Positions 26,067-33,936 of a DNA stretch of 64,000 bases are shown here, piece by piece. How positions within the stretch are numbered: the stretch's first letter is position 1; every line of letters starts with the position of its first letter. Under the pieces are notes generated by a model. It saw only the letters and a program-made list of their open reading frames with translations, had not been told where the DNA came from and did not search any database. This stretch comes from Candidatus Flexifilum affinis (GTDB taxonomy: Bacteria > Chloroflexota > Anaerolineae > Aggregatilineales > Phototrophicaceae). The DNA is taken from contig JADJPJ010000100.1 in assembly GCA_016713325.1 (NCBI GenBank), positions 1 to 64,000 on the forward strand, given 5' to 3'. The position numbers and the translations under genes were made by a program.

Positions 26067-26768
26067 ATGAAACGCAGGCTTCGTATTGGTGATGTAGGTA
26101 AATCTCAGACCATTCGTGGTCAGTTTGTTGGACGGGAGAAAGAACTTGCCCTTTTCGAGGACTCGTTGGGCAAGACATGCCGCTTAACAGAGAACTCATC
26201 GGAAGATGAGTGGCTCTATCCTCACGTCTTTCTAGTCGTTGGGCTAGGAGGCATGAGCAAATCGACACTCGTAGATGAGTTTCTTAAGCTCACCGAAAAG
26301 AAGCGACCAAAGACCCTTGGCCTGAAAATTGATGGGGAGAATCCAGCAATTGTCGATGATGATAGCTTCATGCGCATAGTAGTGGACCATCTTCTCAAAC
26401 TCGAGCCCCACAATACGGAGAGAGCTTTCAAGCCTTATCTTGATGCGATCCTGACACGGAAGGAGGCAAGACGGAAGGTTGATGAGGAGCAACGGCAGGA
26501 AAGAGAGGGGGAGTATGAGTCCGTTGTTAATGCATTTGCAAAAGTCGTTAGCCTTCCTGCAGGCCCCATCGCCCCGGTTGCTGAAGAAGCTGTAAAGGCC
26601 ACAGTGCATCGTGGTGCACGATTCCTGGCAGGCACTTTCGATGAAGTAGTTAATCGCCTTCACAAGCGTGGGGGCCTTGATTTGGATGAGTATGAGCTCC
26701 TAAAGGACAATCGCGCTTTGACGGAACGCTTTGTAGAGGGACTTGAAGAATTAAGCAAAAATACGTGA
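26067..26768 (+). pseudogene. STAND NTPase-TPR gene, fragment 1 (N-terminus and Walker A)
   Basis: This is the first piece of a gene that runs to 30898 and once encoded roughly 1,270 residues (inferred by removing two insertions). The N-terminus GQFVGREKELALFEDSL is typical of STAND and AAA_16-type NTPases. Walker A reads GLGGMSKST, where the Gly expected before the Lys is Ser, explicable by a single GGC-to-AGC change. AAGAGG six bases upstream supports the ATG at 26067. The frame ends at 26768; a one-base shift in a run of A (near 26757) is needed to reach Walker B in the next frame. Intact relatives act as oligomerising sensors, often antiviral; this copy is dead. Confidence 0.8.
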
Positions 26769-27126
26769 TTGTAATTGCTGTAGATACTTACGAGCGTCTC
26801 GCACATCATCCCGGTTTGGACCTGTGGCTCCGCAAAATTACGCTAGATGAATCATCCCCTTTTATTCTTTGGATTATCTCTGGTCGAGAAGACGCTAAAT
26901 TTGTCAGGCAGTACCGTGATTATAGTCAGTCAGAGCGCTTGCTTGCACAACTTGCTTTAGAAGATCTGACAAGAAACGACATTATGAAGTATTTAGGAGC
27001 TAGAGGTGTCGACCCTAGCAGGTTAGGCAACTTTGACGAGTTGCTATCATTGATTGAGGAAATCAGCAAAGGGATTCCTTTGGCTGTTCGCTGCCTAGTC
27101 GATATGCACTTGCAGAAAGCAAACCT
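26765..27126 (+). pseudogene. STAND gene, fragment 2 (Walker B region)
   Basis: The frame opens with IVIAVDTYERL, a Walker B strand, and continues FILWIISGREDAKF and LALEDLTRNDIMKYL, as expected for the NTPase and following winged-helix region. Coding continues to KANL at 27126, where a MITE is inserted. Removing the MITE and one 5-bp duplication joins KANL to DIVFSDYERGG in frame. Confidence 0.8.
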
Positions 27127-27280
27127 CAGTGAATCACGAAAGTTCACCTTGACTATCAATAGCTGCGTTATTTGAGCCAACCTCACCCCAAAAATCGAAC
27201 GACTTTTGCCCCTCTCCGCACGGAGAGGGGCGGTTGAGCGCAGCGAAACGGGGTGAGGTTAAGCAATCCGTGATTCACTG
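27127..27280. mobile_element. 154-bp MITE, copy 1
   Basis: The element has perfect 12-bp terminal inverted repeats (CAGTGAATCACG and CGTGATTCACTG) and is flanked by a 5-bp target duplication AACCT (27122-27126, 27281-27285). Inside is a nested inverted repeat CCTCACCCC...GGGGTGAGG enclosing a hairpin CCCCTCTCCGCACGGAGAGGGG. It encodes nothing. A second copy lies at about 55158-55304. Confidence 0.88.
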
Positions 27281-28222
27281 AACCTAGATATAGTCTTCTC
27301 AGATTATGAGCGTGGTGGTGTTCGCCGAAAAGAAGTTATTCAGCAGCTAACCGAACGCTTTCTGAAATGGTGCAATGGGGATCATGCAAAAGACTTTGAG
27401 GAAAAGCGGCGTCTTCAGAGGGATAAGAATTGGATCGAGGGTTTATCGCTTTTACGTCAATACGATACCACTCTGATACAACACTTGATCAGGCAGTTGG
27501 AACCAAATTCTGCTGAGTCGGCAGATGAATTGTTGAGTGCTCTGGCAGAGAGACACTCGTTTGTTTTCTCCGGTGATGAAAGGCAGATGCACAGCAAGGT
27601 TCGTGATACTTTGCATGAACATCTTATGGGAATGCTGCCGTCTGAGTGGCTGAAGCGATTTGTCGAAGAGACATTTCGATTCACGCGTGAGAGGATTGAG
27701 CTATTTCAGACGCAAAACGAGTCGAAACTGAGCAATTTGGCAAACGACCCAATTTGGCAACAATTGGTGCTCGATGTTGTTGCGATATCACCATGGGTAA
27801 CCACTATCAGCGTTGAGGCTAAGTCTCACATAATTCATGACCTCGCAATTCAAGCATACTGGTATGCTCCCGATTTGCTCAACGAAATCATTGCATTACT
27901 ACATATTTTCCAGAACTCTGTTGTCTTGGATGCAAAACTGTATGAGCTTTGGAATGAAGCTAAATCTTACCGTTATCGGATGTACTCTCAAGAGTTAAAG
28001 CGGGCAAGAGTGTGGAGGCATCTATGGGAGAATCGCGCATCCCTCAAGGTTTCCACCAGTTCTCTATATATTATCAATATAGTCTTCGCTGGTATTTTGA
28101 ACTTTGATGACAGGCACGAAGAAGCGAACTCTATTTACGACCACTGTCTAGAAACATTTATTGGTGAAAATCCAGATTTGATGCGCGATTTGGCGAGCAG
28201 TACGGTCTTGCAAAGTTTCTAG
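27281..28222 (+). pseudogene. STAND gene, fragment 3 (middle region)
   Basis: The open frame continues from the MITE (DIVFSDYERGGVRRKEV) through a helical region (LLSALAERHSFVFSGDE, MLPSEWLKRFVEETFRF) to a stop at 28222. This part links the NTPase to the TPRs and has no motif I recognise. A one-base shift near 28190 (MRDLASS against RFGEQYGLAKFL) leads into the next frame. Confidence 0.75.
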
Positions 28223-28843
28223 CTTTCCTAAATAGGCGCAAGACGACTAAAGTGAGTGTTAGCGAGGAAGCGTTCGTGGCTCGAGTCGCGGAAGTTATCC
28301 CGGACCTGTCAACCGCTATCAAGTTGGCGCCACAGTCAGCACGTCTGCATTCAGCCATGGGAGATCTCTACCGCTTTCAGGGCAAGTCTTTCGAAGCTGA
28401 ATCTTCTTATAGAACTGCTATTTCCTTGGATCCTGATTTTCCTGTATCACACTTTGGTCTAGTAGAAGTACTTGCAGAGACTGATCGTACCGCGAGCGCT
28501 TTAGCGATGGCATAAGGATATAAGGAAAAGTTTCCAGAGTATAGTTTTGGTCTCATGGCTGGAGCTTTCCTGTACATCCAACTTGAGAACTTTGAAGCGG
28601 CAATCGATCACTTGTTGAGGTATCAGAAAACTCTTGATACCGAGAATGATGCAGACGATAGAGAAATTCAGCGTTTCATTGATCGGAAACTCGGAGATCT
28701 ATATTACTTCACACGAAACTTCCAATTAGCAGTTGCTCAATACCAGAAGAGCATCAAAGACAAGCCCGGACTGAATAGTGAGGACTATCTTCGCTTGGGT
28801 AACTGTCACCTGCAGATGGATCAACCTTCCAAAGCACTAAGAA
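28190..28843 (+). pseudogene. STAND gene, fragment 4 (first TPRs)
   Basis: Tetratricopeptide repeats are clear: PQSARLHSAMGDLYRFQGKS and LNSEDYLRLGNCHLQMDQ. An in-frame TAA interrupts at 28513-28515. The fragment ends where an IS5-type element is inserted; removing the element and one copy of CTAAG rejoins SKAL with SVFRELAAGNPSFAPAY. Confidence 0.78.
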
Positions 28844-29687
28844 AGTGTTTTAAAAGTAAGGATCACGGGGTAAGCTGGCGGGATGAAGACACGAAAGCCA
28901 TACCCCAGTGATTTGGACGACAAAGCGTGGGGCGAGATCGAAGCGATCTTGCCGAAGCCATCGGCGATGGGCCGACCGCTGAAGTACAGCCGCCGGGAAC
29001 TGCTGGATGCGATCTGGTACGTGCTGCGCAATGGGATCACGTGGCGGGCCATGCCCCATGATTTTCCGCCTTTGGCAGACGGTGTATTCGTACTTTCGCC
29101 TGCTGAAGCAGCAGGGCTTATGGAAAGGCCTCAATGATCGGCTGCGCCAACAGGTCCGGTTGGCGGAAGGGCGGGCCGCGGAACCGAGCCTCTTGATCGG
29201 GGACAGCCAGACGGTCAAAACGACCGAAAAAGGGGGCCTCGGGGATATGATGGCGGCAAGTTGATAAAGGGACGCAAGCGGCACATTGTAGTGGACACCC
29301 TGGGCTTGTTGATTGCGGTACTGGTCTTGCCCGCCAATTGGCAAGACAAGGAAGGGTTGCGTTTCCTGCTGCGACGGGTCCCCCTGTTTGGACGCTGGCT
29401 GACACTGCTGCTGGATGGCGGCTACGAGAGTGAACCGCTGCGCCTGTGGTGCCGAGAACTTTTCGGAGTTGACCTGCAAGTCGTCAAGCGCTCCCAGCAA
29501 GCCAAAGGCTTTGAAGTTCTGCCCAAGCGCTGGATTGTCGAACGCACCTTCGCCTGGCTGGGCAAGTATCGTCGTCTCAGTAAAGACTACGAAGCTTTGC
29601 CATCCACCTCCGAAGCCTGGATCTACGCCGCTATGGTTCATCTCATGGCCTCGTCGTTTAGCCTGTTCGTGAGTTTTAAAACACTCT
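28842..29687 (+). mobile_element. IS5-family insertion sequence, 846 bp
   Basis: Terminal inverted repeats match at 13 of 14 positions (AAAGTGTTTTAAAA and, read from the other end, AGAGTGTTTTAAAA). The direct repeat CTAAG flanks it at 28837-28841 and 29688-29692. Size, short repeats and transposase all fit the IS5 family. It lies inside the TPR part of the STAND gene, and its excision restores the coding frame at that point. Confidence 0.85.
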
Positions 29688-29701
29688 CTAAGTGTGTTTA
29701 G
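28883..29701 (+). pseudogene. IS5-family transposase with two compensating frameshifts
   Basis: The product starts MKTRKPYPSDLDDKAWGEIE, has RPLKYSRRELLDAIWYVLRNG, then LLIGDSQTVKT (first Asp), RKRHIVVDTLGLLIAVLV, LLLDGGYES (second Asp) and KRWIVERTFAWLGKYRRL (Glu). The middle part (WQTVYSYFRLLKQQG to GGLGDM, about 29063-29250) is in another frame: one extra T in CCTTTGG near 29070 and one missing G in GGGG near 29243. Some IS5 subgroups use programmed frameshifting, but two shifts that cancel look like decay or sequencing error. The frame's stop lies just outside the right end repeat. Confidence 0.75.
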
Positions 29702-29857
29702 GGAGCTTGCTGCTGGGAATCCGAGTTTCGCACCTGCTTATGCTGGAGTCGCGCTAGCTCCAATTGCAGCTTGACCGAAACGACCAAGCAGAAAAGGCGA
29801 TTCTAGAAGCTATTAGACTTCCGACCCGGATTACGGAGTAATTACCAAATCGCAGGC
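29686..29857 (+). pseudogene. STAND gene remnant between IS5 and the last fragment
   Basis: TPR-like coding traces remain in alternating frames: SVFRELAAGNPSFAPAYAGVAL, then LQLDRNDQAEKAILEAIRL, then DPDYGVITKSQA. At least two single-base shifts separate them, so this part was decaying independently of the insertion. Confidence 0.6.
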
Positions 29858-30898
29858 ATGATCAAGTTGACTTCAAAGCTCTACCCAGATGCAATCGAGA
29901 GTTTCGAACGAGCGCTGCAGTACGACCAGAAAAATGTATATGCGCTTGCTGGGTTGGGAGATTGCTACCGCCGACAGAAAGATTATGCGAAGGCACTCGA
30001 ATATTACAATGAAGCGCTTGAAATTAACATGGACCATATGCCAGCGCTTAATCAACGCGCTGTCGTGTTTTCACGAACCCATCAGTACACATTGGCAGAA
30101 AGAGACTGGAGTTATCTACTGGCTTTAGACCCAGACTCTGCTCCAGCATTGAATGGATTAGGAACCGTTTGCCTTGCAAATGGAGAGCTCGATGAAGCCT
30201 TTGCGTACTTTAACAAGGCTTTGGAAGCTAATCGTCACTTTGCTTTAGCGCTAAACAATAGGGCCGTGATCTATGTTCGACGCAATCAGCATGACTTAGC
30301 ATTCCAAGATCTGGACAATGCGATTTCAAATGGCCGTGGTTTTGCTCTTCCGCATTTCAATCGTGCGAATCTATATACTGCGTTAGGCAAAATAGAAGAT
30401 GCATTACATGATTACGAGTTATATTTTAAGAAATATGTACCGGAAGACGACGAGGAAGACGACCTAGATGAAAGGATCAGGCGAATTGATAACTTGGGCC
30501 TGAAGTTGAGTTACAACGGAGACTATAAGAATGCAATTAGAGCATTTAAGATGGTGCAGAGAGCCCAATACGACAACTACTCAGTCCAATACAATCTCGC
30601 TGTCGCTATGGTTCGCTATCAGCCAAAGCAGTCTTCGCATACATCAAGTATAGGTAAAGCAAGAAAACAGTTGGAGGAACTGCTGAAAACTTCAACCGAT
30701 GACTCACGACGAGCGACGGCCCTATACGGACTCGCCGGTCTAGTTGCACTTCGGGGAGAGAAGACTGCAATAGAAGGTCTGAAGAAAGCTGTGGAACTCT
30801 CTAGCCATGTTATAGAGTGGGCGCGCCAAGACGCTGCATGGCACGACCTAAGAGGCTATCCTGAGTTCGAGTCTATTCTGAATCAATCATGGTCCTAA
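29858..30898 (+). pseudogene. STAND gene, fragment 5 (C-terminal TPR array)
   Basis: A long open frame of 346 codons contains at least six tetratricopeptide repeats (for example YPDAIESFERALQYDQKN, YAKALEYYNEALEINMDH, LDEAFAYFNKALEANRHF) and ends with WHDLRGYPEFESIL, a common TPR-protein terminus. In STAND proteins this region binds the trigger. The first Met is internal to a TPR, so it is a remnant and not an independent gene, though the frame is long enough that expression as a TPR protein cannot be ruled out. Confidence 0.75.
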
Positions 30899-30945
30899 AA
30901 AGCTCGATTTAGCTAACTCTCTGATCATTAAGCAGTGATTCTTCG

Positions 30946-31017
30946 GAGCATCGAGCGACTGCCAACGGAGCGGGCGATTACGCAGCAGGTGCGGGACTTC
31001 AAGGGGATGGTGCTGGG
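30946..31017 (+). repeat. 72-bp direct repeat, copy 2
   Basis: This copy equals 25699-25770 but for one base. It encodes the end of the TIM-barrel protein and is followed by unrelated sequence instead of that gene's stop. It marks the right border of the AT-rich islet. Confidence 0.9.
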
Positions 31018-31122
31018 TCAGCTCGTGTCTATGTCGGAGGATGTCGCTTTCTGGCAGGCTTTGGCGAACAGGCTGCGCGCGTCGGCCACAGCACGCCTTG
31101 ACGGGTTGGCGAACGCTGCTGC

Positions 31123-31701
31123 TTACGCCTCGGGGAACACCTTCTCGTACACGTCGGCGAGGGGCAGGGCGCAGCCGATCGACTCCAGGCGCATTTCGGC
31201 GTCCAGACCCTCCAGCGCGACGAACTGCCATGTACCATCCGTCTGCCGGGTGAAGCGCTCGATCATCGGCCGGTCCTGGGCGACCAGCACGTATTCCTGT
31301 AACGATTCGATCCCCCGATAGCGCCGGAACTTCTCGCCCCGGTCGTACTGCTCGGTCGTCGGCGACAGGACCTCGATGATCACCGTGGGGTTGAGCAGCG
31401 TGTCCATGTGCTGCACGTCTTCAATATGCTCTTCACCGCATACTGCGATGACGTCGGGATAGGTGTAGTGCCAGTCTTCCACCTGGACGCGCATATCTGT
31501 CATATAGGCCCCGCAATCACGTCCGCGCAGCCGAACGTGCAGCCCGGCAAAGAGGTTGCCGGCAATCTTCTGATGTGCTCGACTTGCCCCCGCCATATCA
31601 AAGACTTCGCCGTCGACGAATTCATGACGCGTCTCTGCTGCCCGCTCGAAGGCGAGGTATTCCTGAGGTGTCCAGCGATGTTGTTGTGCCGGAAGAGCCA
31701 T
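31123..31701 (-). CDS. Uma2-family putative endonuclease
   Basis: The protein has 192 residues with Uma2 hallmarks: MALPAQQHRWTPQEYLAFE, RHEFVDGEVFDMAGAS, YTYPDVIAVCGE, PTVIIEVLSPTTEQYDRGEKF and YVLVAQDRP. GGCGGA lies close upstream of the ATG. It stands alone next to the repeat-bounded islet. It is only distantly similar to the Uma2 gene at 14477-15034, so the two are not a recent duplication. Confidence 0.82.
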   Translation of the reverse strand: MALPAQQHRWTPQEYLAFERAAETRHEFVDGEVFDMAGASRAHQKIAGNLFAGLHVRLRGRDCGAYMTDMRVQVEDWHYTYPDVIAVCGEEHIEDVQHMDTLLNPTVIIEVLSPTTEQYDRGEKFRRYRGIESLQEYVLVAQDRPMIERFTRQTDGTWQFVALEGLDAEMRLESIGCALPLADVYEKVFPEA

Positions 31702-31968
31702 GATTCCGCCTTAAATATGCACCACATTCACACGCAGATTCGGACGCGCCGTTGCGCATCCCCACGAAAAAACCAGGCGCGGCCGCGGCCACCCACCGCG
31801 GGCGACACGTGGGTCCACCCCTACAGACCATCCTCACACCGGTTCCCCTCGCCTGCATGGGAGAGGGGCCAGGGGGGTGAGCGGGGGCGCAGGCCACCCA
31901 CACCCCCCCCAGGGGAGGGGGCGGAGGGGCCGCGGACGCGTCCTACGGACCAGGGGGTGAGGGGTAAC
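31702..31968. repeat. Repeat-rich spacer
   Basis: The 267-bp stretch holds a decayed GGACGCGCCGTTGCGCATCC palindrome at about 31742, a GTGGGTCCAC palindrome followed by CCCTACAG near 31809, and a CCCCTC...GAGAGGGG hairpin near 31846-31868. No gene or clear ftsK terminator is seen. Confidence 0.55.
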
Positions 31969-33936
31969 CTATCGCTCCGGAAGCACCTCACGCGGCTTGC
32001 TGCCTTCGACCGCGGGGCCAACAATCCCGCGCTCTTCCATCATGTCGATCAGCCGGGCGGCGCGGGTGTAGCCGATGCGCAGCCGGCGCTGAAGCAGCGA
32101 TACGGACGCGCGGTTGAGCCGGCGGACCATATCCACCGCCTGCTCGTAGAGCTCGTCGCCCACATCGTCGCCGTCGTCATCGTCGTCAAGGTCGTCGTCC
32201 CGGTCATCCATGTCGGCGTTGCGCTCGCGGGCCTTGCGCGTAGCGTTCTCGCGCTCCCACGGCATGGCCGAGGAAGAAGAAGACCCGCCGGCGCCGCGGC
32301 TGAAGACCGCCGATCCGCCGGACGAACTGCCGCGGCCGCCCCCCTCGTCGTCGGAGGCAGTGAGGGTCGCGCCCAGCGGCTTGAACATGGCGGCCAGCTC
32401 GGCGTCGGTCACCTGACCGCGCCAGAAGCGGGTGATGTTGCCGATCTCGGCGTCGGAGACGAACACGCCCTGCAAACGCTGCGGAGCGGGCGAGTCGCCG
32501 CTCATGTAGAGCATGTCGCCGCGACCCAGCAGACGTTCCGCGCCGGGCTGGTCGAGGATGACGCGGCTGTCCACGCTGCCGGCCACCGCGAAGGCGATAC
32601 GGGCCGGGAAGTTGGCTTTGATCAGGCCGGTGACGACGTCGACCGACGGGCGCTGCGTGGCGATCACCAGATGGATTCCGGTGGCGCGGGCCAGCGCGGC
32701 GATACGGGTGATGACGCGCTCCGTCTCGTCGGGCGCCAGCATCATCAGGTCGGCCAACTCGTCGATGATGACCACGATGTAGGGCATCGCCTCTTCGGAA
32801 GCGGGCAGATGCTTGTTATAGTCCTCGATGTTGCGGGCGGCCGCCTGGCTGAACTTGCGGTAGCGCTCGTCCATTTCGCGAGTGCACCACTTCAGCACGC
32901 TGACGATACGCTCCAGCTCGACGACGACCGGCGCGATCAGGTGCGGGATGCCGTTGTACTGCGTCAGCTCGACGCGCTTCGGGTCGACCATGATGAACTT
33001 GAGGACCTTCGGCGAGTTGTTGAGCAGCAGGCTGGTGATGATGGCGTTGACGCACACCGATTTACCGGAACCGGTGGTGCCGGCGATCAGCAGGTGCGGC
33101 ATGTTCGACAGATCGGAGGCGACGGGTGTGCCGTCGACGGCCTGGCCGAGGGCGATGCCCAGCGGTGACTTGTTCTTGATGTGCTTGAAGTGGTCGGATT
33201 CCAGTACGTCGCGCAGGCGAACAATCTCCGCCTTTTCGTTCGGCACTTCGAGGCCGACGTAGCCCTTGCCCGGCACCGGCGCTTCGATACGGATCGATCG
33301 TGCGCCGAGGGCCAGTTGAAGGTCCTTGTCCAGCGCGGCGATGGCGCCGACCTTGACGCGGTTCTTTTTGCCGCCGCGCACTTCGATGTAGTCCGGCTCG
33401 ACGCCGAACTGGGTGACCACCGGGCCGGTGCGCACGTCGACCACGCGGCCGGGCGCGCCGAAGCTGGAGAGCGTCTCCTCGATGATGCGGGCGCGCTTGA
33501 GCAGCAGCTCGTGATCGACTTCCTGGTCATCGCCCGAGGCCAGCAGCGAAGCCAGATCCGGCAGCTTCCACTCTTTGTTGGCTACGATGCGGCGCGGCAC
33601 CACGGCCGGCGCGGCGGGTTCGCCGCCGCCCAGCACTTCGCGCGCCGACGGCGCAGGCGCAGGGGGCGCTCCGGCGGCCGTATTCGTATGGGATGCGGCG
33701 GGCTGAGCGCCAGAGCCCTGGCGCAGCGGGTTGCCCGGCGCGTACAGATCCGGCGTGCCCAGAGCGGCCGGAGTCGACGGACGCGCGGCAGGCTGTTCTG
33801 TCGTGGCTGCCGCAGGCGCCGCGGGTTGAGCGGGCGTGCCGCCCAGCGACGGACGCTGGAACGGAGTCGGTCGCTGCGGCGGCCGGTTGCTGCACGGTGG
33901 GCGTCGGCTGACCGGACGCGGCCGGCGTCGCAACAT
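31969..33936 (-). CDS. ftsK: FtsK/SpoIIIE DNA translocase, C-terminal part (frameshifted)
   Basis: This frame encodes the motor of the chromosome translocase: the alpha domain (VVTQFGVEPDYIEVRGGKKN), Walker A AGTTGSGKS, Walker B YIVVIIDELADLM, the RIAALARATGIHLVIATQRPS arm, and a C-terminal gamma winged-helix (SVSLLQRRLRIGYTRAARLID) that reads KOPS-like sites. An acidic insert lies before the gamma domain. The membrane part is in another frame upstream, and the real join lies at about 33863-33895 in the Pro/Ala-rich linker; the coding start given is only the first Met of this frame. FtsK is normally essential for division, so a one-base assembly error is more likely than a broken gene. Confidence 0.85.
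   Translation of the reverse strand: MLRRRPRPVSRRPPCSNRPPQRPTPFQRPSLGGTPAQPAAPAAATTEQPAARPSTPAALGTPDLYAPGNPLRQGSGAQPAASHTNTAAGAPPAPAPSAREVLGGGEPAAPAVVPRRIVANKEWKLPDLASLLASGDDQEVDHELLLKRARIIEETLSSFGAPGRVVDVRTGPVVTQFGVEPDYIEVRGGKKNRVKVGAIAALDKDLQLALGARSIRIEAPVPGKGYVGLEVPNEKAEIVRLRDVLESDHFKHIKNKSPLGIALGQAVDGTPVASDLSNMPHLLIAGTTGSGKSVCVNAIITSLLLNNSPKVLKFIMVDPKRVELTQYNGIPHLIAPVVVELERIVSVLKWCTREMDERYRKFSQAAARNIEDYNKHLPASEEAMPYIVVIIDELADLMMLAPDETERVITRIAALARATGIHLVIATQRPSVDVVTGLIKANFPARIAFAVAGSVDSRVILDQPGAERLLGRGDMLYMSGDSPAPQRLQGVFVSDAEIGNITRFWRGQVTDAELAAMFKPLGATLTASDDEGGGRGSSSGGSAVFSRGAGGSSSSSAMPWERENATRKARERNADMDDRDDDLDDDDDGDDVGDELYEQAVDMVRRLNRASVSLLQRRLRIGYTRAARLIDMMEERGIVGPAVEGSKPREVLPER

Noticed and set aside
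30935..31321. 128-codon plus-strand frame after the STAND islet
   Set aside because: It begins in the 72-bp repeat and then runs opposite the Uma2 gene; nothing suggests it is expressed.
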